DNA of 64,000 nucleotides from JASGTU01 sp963821815 (GTDB lineage Bacteria; Chloroflexota; Anaerolineae; Caldilineales; Caldilineaceae): assembly GCA_963821815.1 (NCBI GenBank), contig CAWGFG010000006.1:496001-560000 (forward strand). Direction: 5' to 3'. The first letter of the stretch is position 1. Each line of letters starts with the position of its first letter. The translations under genes were made by a program, and so were the position numbers. The notes under the pieces were generated by a model, which was given only the letters and a program-made list of their open reading frames with translations, was not told the DNA's origin and did not search any database. Positions 27,795 to 35,690 of this stretch are shown one piece after another.

Positions 27795-28472
27795 ATGATA
27801 GCGATCATCGATTACGGCGTTGGCAATTTGCGCAGTGTCTACAAGGCATTCGAAGCTGTCGCAGCGCCTATGAATGTGCCGGTTGACATTGTGGACAAAC
27901 CGACGGATTTGACTTCGTGGCGCGCCATTGTGTTGCCAGGACAAGGTGCGTTCGGCGCGAGCATCGACGACCTGCGCTCGCAGGGGCTGGAAGTGCCGTT
28001 GCTGGAGGCGATCAATGCGGGGCTTCCGCTGCTAGGAATTTGCGTCGGTATGCAGCTTCTCTTCGACGAAAGCGAGGAGATGGGCCGACACGAAGGACTT
28101 CATCTCATCCCTGGCGTGGTGCGTCGCTTCCCCGGTGAGATGCTAGACGCAAGCGCTCCATCGCAACGATACTTGCGCATCCCCCAGATCGGCTGGAATC
28201 AACTGCATAAACAGCAGTCGGATCCCATTATCGACGGTGTGCCAGATGGCTCATATGCCTATTTCGCCCACAGCTACTACTGCGACCCGGTCAATCAGGA
28301 CGCAGTCATCTGCCACACAGATTACGGCATTGACTATGCAAGTGTTGTGCGATATCGCAACGCTTGGGGCATCCAGTGTCACCCGGAAAAGAGTCATACT
28401 GTCGGGTTGCGCATCCTGGAAAATTTTATGCGTATGGTAATCGACAGCGAGAACGCGCCTCCGACCGAATAA
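27795..28472 (+). CDS. hisH: Imidazole glycerol phosphate synthase glutaminase subunit
   Basis: 225-residue class I glutamine amidotransferase that supplies ammonia to HisF. IDYGVGNLRSVYKAFE at the N-terminus, LPGQGAFG, the nucleophile elbow GICVGMQLLFDESEE (C83) and the His/Glu pair in WGIQCHPEKSHT are all present. The start has AGGAA eight bases upstream. It opens a run of same-strand genes hisA-hisF-guaB-purA. Its partner HisF is encoded two genes further on. Together they make IGP and release AICAR, which re-enters purine synthesis. Confidence 0.95.
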   Translation: MIAIIDYGVGNLRSVYKAFEAVAAPMNVPVDIVDKPTDLTSWRAIVLPGQGAFGASIDDLRSQGLEVPLLEAINAGLPLLGICVGMQLLFDESEEMGRHEGLHLIPGVVRRFPGEMLDASAPSQRYLRIPQIGWNQLHKQQSDPIIDGVPDGSYAYFAHSYYCDPVNQDAVICHTDYGIDYASVVRYRNAWGIQCHPEKSHTVGLRILENFMRMVIDSENAPPTE

Positions 28473-28554
28473 CAGCAAACGATAATCGTGAGAGCGGGGT
28501 TACGTTACGCGGGTTGTTAGCATGATACGCTTTACTACGAAAGGGAGCTGTGTC

Positions 28555-28602
28555 ATGTTCGTGATCGTCGCGCAATACAATGACTCCAACCTAGACCTAT
28601 GA
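28555..28602 (+). CDS. 15-codon leader ORF coupled to hisA
   Basis: Short ORF encoding MFVIVAQYNDSNLDL. It has a strong SD (AAAGGGAG, GGGAG at 28543-28547, seven bases before its ATG), whereas hisA itself has none. Its TGA stop overlaps the hisA ATG as ATGA, so hisA would be translated by termination-reinitiation. The peptide has no run of histidines and no terminator/antiterminator pair is evident, so classical his attenuation is not supported. Coding status is inferred from the SD and the exact overlap only. Confidence 0.5.
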   Translation: MFVIVAQYNDSNLDL

Positions 28603-29855
28603 TTATTTACCCAGCTATTGACCTACGGAACGGAAGATGCGTGCGTCTCCGCCAGGGTGATCCAGATGCGGAGACTGTATTTGGCGACGACCCGGCAGAG
28701 ATGGCGCTGCACTGGCAAAAACAGGGCGCACAGTGGTTGCACGTTGTTAACCTGGACGGCGCACTCGACGCCAACGAGCGACAGATCGACACACTAGAAC
28801 GTACGGGAACAATTCGTATAGAGGCAGCCGGTGTCACCCGATCCAAAGTAGAGAACAAGAATTCTACTTTGCAGGTCAATCTGCAACGACTGAAACAAAT
28901 TCGCCAGGCAGTCGATATCCCTATTCAATTTGGCGGTGGTTTGCGCACCATGTCGGATATCAAACTGGCGCTCGGTCTCGGTGCAGACCGTGTTGTACTG
29001 GGCACAGTTGCGGTTGAACGTCCGCAACTGGTTGCCGATGCCATCTCGTTGTGGGGGCCCGAACGCATCGTCGTTGGCATTGATGCCCGCGACGGCAAGG
29101 TAGCTACGCACGGATGGCAAGAGACGAGCGATGTGGACGTCATCGAAATTGGCCACCAAATGTATGCTATGGGCGTGCGCAGGACGGTCTTCACCGATAT
29201 CGCTCGGGATGGAATGCTGAGCGGCGTCAATATCCCACTCACCACCAAACTTGGCGATATGACGGATCTCAAGGTCATTGCCAGCGGTGGTGTGAAGGAC
29301 ATCCACGATATTCGACGGCTAAAAGCGCATGAGCACTATAACCTGGACGGCGTGATTGTCGGACAGGCTATCTATACAAAATCGCTCGACCTGACCGAAG
29401 CCATCGAACTGGCCAACGGACCGCTGCACCATACCAGTGCCGGAATCATTCCCTATCGCCGCATGTATGACGGCATTCAGTATCTGCTTCTCTACAATAT
29501 ATTTTGTGAACAGTGGCAGTTCCCACGCGGTGGTGCATCGCCGTCTGAGGTGGATGCTGCCTGTGCGCTGGAGAGTTTCCATGCTGAGACGGGGCTACCC
29601 AGGCCAAAGGTGCATCCTGAATTCCGGGTCGAGCTGAACTATATGCGCGAAATACGCGACTATTCTGTCGGGCGTACAATTATCTACTATCTGGCGGAAG
29701 CCGGACGAGAACAAGTTGTGCTGGGCAATGACAAGCACTGTGAAGCTCGCTGGCTTAGCTACGACGACGCCTGGGAGCTGCTCACGGAGACTGGCCCCGA
29801 ACAAGTCACCGCACTGGAAGAAGCGCGACGGTATCTCACCAGCCACAAATTATAG
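28599..29855 (+). CDS. hisA: HisA (ProFAR isomerase) fused to a Nudix-like domain
   Basis: 418 residues versus about 245 for normal HisA. Residues 1-265 form the HisA barrel: IIYPAIDLRNGRCVRL (first catalytic Asp), VVLGTVAVERPQLV, VVGIDARDGKVATHGW (second catalytic Asp), IASGGVKDIHDI. The barrel holds an unusual insertion of about 28 residues (roughly 67-94, RIEAAGVTRSKVENKNST) where other HisA proteins run straight from LDGA to the NL helix. From residue 279 (SAGIIPYRR) to the end is a Nudix-like domain similar to Ap4A hydrolases, with QWQFPRGGASPSE, but the Nudix box is degenerate (ALESFHAETGL where ARE..EE.G is expected). The isomerase should be active; the Nudix half may not be. Confidence 0.88.
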   Translation: MIIYPAIDLRNGRCVRLRQGDPDAETVFGDDPAEMALHWQKQGAQWLHVVNLDGALDANERQIDTLERTGTIRIEAAGVTRSKVENKNSTLQVNLQRLKQIRQAVDIPIQFGGGLRTMSDIKLALGLGADRVVLGTVAVERPQLVADAISLWGPERIVVGIDARDGKVATHGWQETSDVDVIEIGHQMYAMGVRRTVFTDIARDGMLSGVNIPLTTKLGDMTDLKVIASGGVKDIHDIRRLKAHEHYNLDGVIVGQAIYTKSLDLTEAIELANGPLHHTSAGIIPYRRMYDGIQYLLLYNIFCEQWQFPRGGASPSEVDAACALESFHAETGLPRPKVHPEFRVELNYMREIRDYSVGRTIIYYLAEAGREQVVLGNDKHCEARWLSYDDAWELLTETGPEQVTALEEARRYLTSHKL

Positions 29856-29894
29856 TCTGCTCTGCAAGATCAGCGGACTGATCTAGGACTGCGA

Positions 29895-30692
29895 ATGCTT
29901 GCGAAACGGATTATCCCCTGTTTGGATGTGAAGGATGGGCGCGTCGTCAAGGGCGTCAACTTCGTGGACCTTATTGACGCTGGGGATCCTGTCGCGCAGG
30001 CGAAAGTATATGACCAGGAGGGCGCAGATGAACTCGTCTTTCTCGACATTACCGCCACGCACGAAGCGCGCGACATTGTCATTGAGATGGTCCGGCAGGT
30101 GGCTGATACGGTCTTTATACCCTTTACGGTCGGCGGCGGTATACGCACCGTGGATGACATGCGCGCGATCCTTTTGGCGGGTGCGGACAAAGTTAGCATT
30201 AACAGCGCGGCCGTACATGATCCGTCGCTCATCAGCGTTGCCGCCACCCGGTTCGGCAGCCAGTGTATCGTTGTGGCAATTGACGCACGGCGGAGACGTT
30301 CCGAAGACATGGAAGCACGCGGGAACGGCTGGGACGTTTTTGTAAGCGGCGGGCGGATCAATAAGTTTAAGGATGCCGTACAGTGGGCCGTTGAGGTAGA
30401 AGAACGAGGCGGCGGCGAGATTTTGCTGACCTCAATGGATGGGGACGGTACCCAAGATGGATACGACATCGAGTTGACTCGCGCCATCAGCGACGCGGTG
30501 TCAATTCCCGTGATTGCTAGTGGCGGAGCCGGCGAGGTTGAGCATTTTGCTGAAGCGTTAACGGATGGCGGCGCGTCGGCTGCACTAGCTGCAAGCCTTT
30601 TCCATTTCCAGCAGCTAAGTATCATGGACCTTAAACGGGCCCTAGTTGATCAGGGTATCGCCGTACGCATCCCCCCTTCGGACATCCTGTAA
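29895..30692 (+). CDS. hisF: Imidazole glycerol phosphate synthase cyclase subunit
   Basis: 265 residues. RIIPCLDVKDGRVVKGVNF contains the first catalytic Asp, VAIDARRR the second, and PFTVGGGIRTVDDM and LLTSMDGDGTQDGYD are family landmarks. HisF closes the imidazole ring using ammonia from HisH, giving IGP and AICAR in the cytoplasm. It lies 39 bases after the hisA-Nudix gene. The order hisH-hisA-hisF is the conserved core of many his operons; hisIE is not in the window. Confidence 0.96.
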   Translation: MLAKRIIPCLDVKDGRVVKGVNFVDLIDAGDPVAQAKVYDQEGADELVFLDITATHEARDIVIEMVRQVADTVFIPFTVGGGIRTVDDMRAILLAGADKVSINSAAVHDPSLISVAATRFGSQCIVVAIDARRRRSEDMEARGNGWDVFVSGGRINKFKDAVQWAVEVEERGGGEILLTSMDGDGTQDGYDIELTRAISDAVSIPVIASGGAGEVEHFAEALTDGGASAALAASLFHFQQLSIMDLKRALVDQGIAVRIPPSDIL

Positions 30693-30703
30693 CACGCGAC
30701 ATC

Positions 30704-30733
30704 TTGTCGATATTCTGGCGCAATTGGTAGAAT
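30704..30733 (+). promoter_or_regulatory. Candidate promoter upstream of guaB
   Basis: TTGTCG (30704-30709), 18-base spacer, TAGAAT (30728-30733). It would give a leader of about 110 bases before guaB. The leader contains a small stem GCAACG/CGTTGC with an eight-base loop and ends in an AGAGGTG ribosome-binding site. No known riboswitch was recognised. Confidence 0.45.
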
Positions 30734-30851
30734 GCGTAGGCAATCTGCAATTGTCGCAGTCCGGCAACGCTGAATGCCGTTGCTCATGTGCTGGCAAGCG
30801 TGTGTTGACCCTTTGCAAGCCACTGTCCAAAACTGTCTGAAGAGGTGAGGT

Positions 30852-32423
30852 ATGAGCATTTCCGTGCATGAGGAAGGGTTGACCGCAATCGCGTCCCACA
30901 CGAACGGCAAAGATGATACTGTTTTGAGCCGGTTTTCGGAAATGGCGTTGACATTCGATGACGTTCTGCTGATACCAGGGTACTCCGAAAAACTGCCCTC
31001 CGAAGTAGATATCAGCATTGAGCTGCACCCGAAACTGAAGCTGAATATTCCCGTGCTCAGCGCAGCCATGGATACTGTCACCGAAAGCGAACTAGCTATT
31101 GCACTAGCGCGTCAGGGCGGTCTCGGAGTGATCCACCGCAATTTGACACCGGAGCAACAGGCCGACGAGATCGACAAGGTGAAGCGCAGCGAGAGCGGCA
31201 TGATCGTCGATCCCATTACATTGACTGCAGATGCCACATTGGCAGACGCCGAATACGTAATGAGTCGCTATCACATTAGCGGCGTACCTATCATAGATCA
31301 GGATGGCAGGCTCATCGGTATTCTGACGAATCGTGACGTCCGTTTTGCAACGGACTACAGCCGTCTGGTATCCGACTACATGACTAGCGAGAAGCTTGTC
31401 ACCGCCGAACTAGGCACGACATTGCTGGAGGCGCAGGAGATACTGCACCGGCACCGCATTGAGAAGCTGCCGCTCGTTGATCGTGATGGGTATCTGAAAG
31501 GGCTTATTACGTACAAAGATATTCTCAAACGCCAGGACTTTCCATTCGCGGCCAAGGATGATCGAGGCCGTTTGCTAGTCGCAGGCGCGGTTGGCGTCGG
31601 TGAATCAGGTATGCAGCGAGTGCACGCGCTCGTCGAAGCCGGTGCGGATGCTGTGGCTCTGGATACGGCGCACGGCCATAGCAAAAGTGTGCTAGAGGCC
31701 ATTCGTGCCATACGGTCGGCTTACACGGAGCTGCCCATCCTGGCGGGAAATGTAGTCACTGCGCAGGGTGTTGCAGATCTGGTCGAAGCTGGCGCCGATG
31801 TAGTAAAAGTTGGTGTTGGCGCCGGATCCATTTGCACGACGCGCATTGTCAGCGGCGCCGGTATGCCTCAATTGTCGGCAATCACAGAATGCGCTGCCGA
31901 AGGTCGACGGCTCGGTAAGCCAGTGGTTGCCGACGGCGGTATTCGCTATAGCGGCGATATCACCAAAGCTATGGCAGTCGGTGCATCTGCAGTCATGTTG
32001 GGCAGTTTGTTAGCCGGCTTGCACGAGGCTCCCGGCGATGTCGTCATCCGCGAGGGACGATCATTCAAAGAGTATCGCGGCATGGGCAGCTTGGGCGCCA
32101 TGAAAGGTCGAGCGGGCGACCGTTACCAGAGCGCACAATCGTTCGTACGCATGAACGGAGCGTCTGCAGTCGACAGCGGTAAGACGGTGCCCGAGGGCAT
32201 TGAGGGACAAGTACCCTACAAAGGCAATCTTCGCGACTTCGTCTATCAGCTCATGGGCGGTTTGCGCAGCGGCATGGGCTACGTCGGCGCCGAATCCCTG
32301 CAAGACCTGTGGGAAAAGGCGCAGTTTGTGCGTATCAGCGCGGCAAGCTACAGCGAAAGTCATCCGCATAGCGTCGTTATCACCAAGGAAGCACCGAACT
32401 ACCAGATTCAGCCCGATCACTAA
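30852..32423 (+). CDS. guaB: IMP dehydrogenase
   Basis: 523 residues, cytoplasmic, oxidises IMP to XMP with NAD, the committed step to GMP. LTFDDVLLIPGYSEKLPSEV opens the barrel; a pair of CBS domains occupies about residues 115-230 (MSRYHISGVPIIDQDGRLIGILTNRD and RIEKLPLVDRDGYLKGLITYKDI, each shortened here to landmarks HISGVPIID and IEKLPLVD); GAGSICTTR holds the catalytic Cys; EYRGMGSLGAMKGRAGDRY is the flap. It has 30 extra N-terminal residues before the usual start. An AGAGGTG SD precedes the ATG. It lies between hisF and purA, the other IMP-consuming enzyme. Confidence 0.96.
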   Translation: MSISVHEEGLTAIASHTNGKDDTVLSRFSEMALTFDDVLLIPGYSEKLPSEVDISIELHPKLKLNIPVLSAAMDTVTESELAIALARQGGLGVIHRNLTPEQQADEIDKVKRSESGMIVDPITLTADATLADAEYVMSRYHISGVPIIDQDGRLIGILTNRDVRFATDYSRLVSDYMTSEKLVTAELGTTLLEAQEILHRHRIEKLPLVDRDGYLKGLITYKDILKRQDFPFAAKDDRGRLLVAGAVGVGESGMQRVHALVEAGADAVALDTAHGHSKSVLEAIRAIRSAYTELPILAGNVVTAQGVADLVEAGADVVKVGVGAGSICTTRIVSGAGMPQLSAITECAAEGRRLGKPVVADGGIRYSGDITKAMAVGASAVMLGSLLAGLHEAPGDVVIREGRSFKEYRGMGSLGAMKGRAGDRYQSAQSFVRMNGASAVDSGKTVPEGIEGQVPYKGNLRDFVYQLMGGLRSGMGYVGAESLQDLWEKAQFVRISAASYSESHPHSVVITKEAPNYQIQPDH

Positions 32424-32487
32424 TTTGCCACTACCTCAACAGAAGTACAGTACAGCAGGTCGTCCGTAGACGGACAAGGAGAAAAAC

Positions 32488-33774
32488 GTGCCAGTAACAG
32501 CGGTCGTCGGAGCACAATGGGGAGATGAAGGCAAAGGGCGCATCATCGACTATCTGGCCCAAGAGGCGGATGTTGTTATGCGTTTCCAGGGCGGCGACAA
32601 CGCAGGCCATACGGTTGTCAACGACTTTGGAAAACATGCGTTGCATCTCATCCCCAGCGGCATTTTCAACCCGGAAACGGTGAATATCATCGGCTCCGGA
32701 TGTGTCGTCAACCCGGAAGCTCTCATTGCAGAGATGGAATCGCTGATTGCTGTCGGTGTTTCACTCGACAACCTATTCATCAGCAGTCGAGCCCAGATGG
32801 TAATGCCCTACCATCGCACACTGGATGGTCTCGAAGAGATAGCACGTGGATCGGATACCATCGGCACAACCCAGCGCGGCATCGGTCCCGCGTACTCGGA
32901 CAAGGCTGCTCGATCGGGTCTGCGCATTGGCGACATGATGCAGCCGGCGTGGTTGGAAGCTCGTCTGAATAGCACCCTGAAGACGGTCAACCGTAAATTG
33001 GAGATCCTCGGCGGTGATCCAGTTGATGGCAGTGAAATGATGGCCTTATGCATGGGGTATCGTGAGCGCCTGCAATCCATGATCATCGACACCGTTCCTC
33101 TAGTGCGGGCGGCGCAGGAAAACGATCTTCGCATCTTGCTGGAGGGTCAGCTCGGAGTCATGCGCGATCTGGATTGGGGCATCTATCCCTTTGTCACAAG
33201 CAGCAACCCGACCGCAGCCTTTGCCAGCTCTGGAGCCGGACTGCCGCCGCAGTCGATCGGGCGAGTCATTGGCGTTGTAAAGGCTTATAGTACCTGTGTG
33301 GGCGATGGACCATTCCCGGTCGAATTAACCGACAATTGCGGCGAGAGTCTTCGGGCAGCCGGTGACGAATTCGGTGCAACCACGGGACGCCCACGCCGCT
33401 GCGGCTGGTTTGACGGCGTCGCCATCGGCTACGCGTCCTGGCTCAACGGCATGACGGGGCTTGCCATCACGAAACTAGACGTCTTGGATGATTTTGAGAC
33501 GCTGCAGATCTGTATCGGCTATAGATTGCCGAACGGAGAACTGATCACGAACAGCATGCCAGATACGCCCGTGCTGTATGAGGTTGAACCGGTCTATGAA
33601 GAGTGGCCAGGCTGGCAGCAGTCTACGGCCGAGTGTCGATCATGGAATGAACTGCCGGACCAGGCGAAGGAATACATCGGGCGTATTCAGGAACTGGCAG
33701 GTGTGACCGTCGACTACGTTTCAGTCGGACCAGAGCGCGATCAGATGTTCGCCCTGGACCGCGTACCTTCATGA
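32488..33774 (+). CDS. purA: Adenylosuccinate synthetase
   Basis: 428 residues; condenses IMP and aspartate with GTP to adenylosuccinate, the first step from IMP to AMP. VVGAQWGDEGKGRIIDYLA is the P-loop, followed by QGGDNAGHTV, GTTQRGIGPAYSDKAAR and TTGRPRRCGWFDGV. The GTG start has a strong AAGGAG six bases upstream. A small hairpin (GTCCG, loop TAGA, CGGAC, 32462-32475) abuts this SD. It is convergent with the alpha/beta hydrolase gene, leaving only 16 bases between the two stops. Confidence 0.96.
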   Translation: MPVTAVVGAQWGDEGKGRIIDYLAQEADVVMRFQGGDNAGHTVVNDFGKHALHLIPSGIFNPETVNIIGSGCVVNPEALIAEMESLIAVGVSLDNLFISSRAQMVMPYHRTLDGLEEIARGSDTIGTTQRGIGPAYSDKAARSGLRIGDMMQPAWLEARLNSTLKTVNRKLEILGGDPVDGSEMMALCMGYRERLQSMIIDTVPLVRAAQENDLRILLEGQLGVMRDLDWGIYPFVTSSNPTAAFASSGAGLPPQSIGRVIGVVKAYSTCVGDGPFPVELTDNCGESLRAAGDEFGATTGRPRRCGWFDGVAIGYASWLNGMTGLAITKLDVLDDFETLQICIGYRLPNGELITNSMPDTPVLYEVEPVYEEWPGWQQSTAECRSWNELPDQAKEYIGRIQELAGVTVDYVSVGPERDQMFALDRVPS

Positions 33775-33790
33775 TCTCGCAGACAACGAC

Positions 33791-34669
33791 TCAGTCGTAC
33801 TCTTCATCATCCATCGGTTCGGCGTCTTCTTTGATCTCGTCGAACCCAGCGTAATCCTCGGTGATGAAATTGATCAGCAGCTCAGCAAAGGCCAGTGGCG
33901 CTTCAATCATCGGGCTGTGACCAACGCCGCTCAATATCTCCAGGTTATTCGCGCCAGGAATGGCCAAGAGCGTACGCGTCATAGCGTCCCGTTCCACAAT
34001 CTGGTCCAGTTCGCCCCAGAGTAGCGAAGTTGGCAAGGTTAACCTGCGGGCATCTGCGATGCGATTCCAGCCCGAGACTGCCGCTGCGACTTCCGTGAAC
34101 GCTGCCGGTGCCATGTTCTGGGCGTCTTCCACGAGTGCATCGAAATATGCTTGCCGCTCGACCTCGCCGTCCTCGATGGGGAAAAAGGCTGGCATTAACG
34201 ATTGCAGCGCCTCAGTCAAGAGATCATGATCTTCACGCATCTGTGACAATACTTGCAACGTCTCCACAGGTGAATACACGCCTTCAATGGGAACGGAGTC
34301 TAGCAGCGTAAGCGAGTGCAGCGAATGCATATGCTGCAGCGCAAACTCCGTAGCGATGGCGCCGCCAGTTGAATGGCCGACGAGATCAAAGTCGGCTAGG
34401 CCCAAGCCCTGCACGCAGTGCCAGAGATCGTCGGCTTGCTCGGGGATGGAATAACCCTCATCAGGCTTATCACTGTGGCCACAGCCGCGCAAGTCTACAG
34501 CGACGGCTCGGATATCATCTGGAAGAAAGCTAAACACTGGTAGCCACCAGCGGCTGGATGCGTAGCTGCCATGCACGAACAGTACCGGTAGGCTGTCGTC
34601 GCTGCCTTGGATCAAACAGTGCAGACGGATGCTGGGTGTTTCGATGAACTCAGATCGCAGAGAACTCAC
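33791..34669 (-). CDS. Alpha/beta hydrolase
   Basis: About 292 residues from the GTG at 34669. FVHGSYASSRWW is the oxyanion-hole region, VDLRGCGHSDKP the next landmark, LVGHSTGGAIATEFAL the nucleophile elbow, LLWGELDQIVERD the acidic residue and SGVGHSPMIEAPLAF the histidine, so the triad is complete. The substrate is unknown. The GTG overlaps the stop of the upstream gene as GTGA and has AGGAG ten bases before it; the frame could also start at 34705. The C-terminus is acidic (EDAEPMDDEEYD). It is probably translated together with the amidohydrolase. Confidence 0.85.
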   Translation of the reverse strand: MSSLRSEFIETPSIRLHCLIQGSDDSLPVLFVHGSYASSRWWLPVFSFLPDDIRAVAVDLRGCGHSDKPDEGYSIPEQADDLWHCVQGLGLADFDLVGHSTGGAIATEFALQHMHSLHSLTLLDSVPIEGVYSPVETLQVLSQMREDHDLLTEALQSLMPAFFPIEDGEVERQAYFDALVEDAQNMAPAAFTEVAAAVSGWNRIADARRLTLPTSLLWGELDQIVERDAMTRTLLAIPGANNLEILSGVGHSPMIEAPLAFAELLINFITEDYAGFDEIKEDAEPMDDEEYD

Positions 34670-35586
34670 GCCGCCTGCGCTCCTTCCACCAAATGAGTGA
34701 GCCATTCACGCGTCAGTGTGCGCAGTAGTTCGATGCGTTCAGTGTTTGGCGGAGCTATCGGAGTGTCCGCGCGCTGATCGCCGACAAACAAGCCTCGATT
34801 GTATTCGATCATGATGCCGGGAGGCAGACTCTCATCGCGCTGGCGTTTCGCATATTCCTTCAGAATGTAGCCGCCGGAATAGGGTCTGTTGATCGCTACG
34901 AGATCGGGCTGCTCACCGGCGGGCGGCTCCAGCAGCGTAATATCGTCGAATACGTCCGCTGCCAACGCCATAGCGTGCTGCATGTAGTCGGCCGAAGCAG
35001 ATGTGTAGCCGAGACTGCCCTTTGGTACGCCATGCCTGTTGCCAAGATTGGCGAGCAGTATTAGAGGTCGTTGCTTGCCTGCATCACGGTGACTGTCTGG
35101 GCTGCGCTGCGCCATATTGTGGCAGTCCAGGAAGAGCTTCGCCTCCTTGCCGTATTTATCTATGGCTGCGGCAAGTTCTGTATGATAGGGCTGCCAGTAC
35201 TTGTCTATAAGCGCTCGCTTCTCATTCATGTCTAGTGCATGCTTGTGCACTGTTTTCCCATATCCGGACTCCAGTTTAATTGCGCCGTCGGGACTTTGAA
35301 TATCATCAGGCGCGCGATTTAAGTCGATAAGACCGCGCGAGTAGGGCGTGGATACGCGTGCCAGCACATCGATCTTACAGATATCGTCGATCCAGAGATC
35401 GCAGTCGTTGAAGAGATCAATGTCGCTTACAGCTAAGTTGCCTTCTAGCTCCGGCGGGATTTCAAGGCCGCCGTGCGGGATGCTGAAGATGATAGGCAGT
35501 GGTTGATTTGTCACAGCTTCGTTCTTTCTATTGTTATTAAGTTGCCTACTGAACTGGCAGATGTCTTTCGTTCGGGGTTCATTCAT
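34666..35586 (-). CDS. N-formylglutamate amidohydrolase family protein
   Basis: 306 residues from the ATG at 35586, or 282 from a GTG at 35514, which gives the more usual beginning before IIFSIPHGGLEIPPEL. Other family landmarks: DCDLWIDDI, SRGLIDLNRAPDD and LFLDCHNMAQRSP, which match the FGase (PF05013) zinc hydrolase fold. Family members hydrolyse N-formyl-L-glutamate in histidine degradation, but no other hut gene is present, so the true substrate could be another N-acyl amino acid. It is four-base overlapped with the alpha/beta hydrolase gene downstream. Confidence 0.75.
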   Translation of the reverse strand: MNEPRTKDICQFSRQLNNNRKNEAVTNQPLPIIFSIPHGGLEIPPELEGNLAVSDIDLFNDCDLWIDDICKIDVLARVSTPYSRGLIDLNRAPDDIQSPDGAIKLESGYGKTVHKHALDMNEKRALIDKYWQPYHTELAAAIDKYGKEAKLFLDCHNMAQRSPDSHRDAGKQRPLILLANLGNRHGVPKGSLGYTSASADYMQHAMALAADVFDDITLLEPPAGEQPDLVAINRPYSGGYILKEYAKRQRDESLPPGIMIEYNRGLFVGDQRADTPIAPPNTERIELLRTLTREWLTHLVEGAQAA

Positions 35587-35690
35587 GGACAGTTGATTCG
35601 GCTATCTCCTGGCGCAGTCGCTATTGGCGGGCGACGACGTCATCACGTTGATGCAGCATCCGAAGTTACTGGTAACTTCCCTTGGCGCGG

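Noticed and set aside
30693..30851. Guanine/purine riboswitch or other leader RNA before guaB
   Set aside because: No conserved riboswitch core could be recognised; only a six-bp stem and a promoter-like pair are visible.
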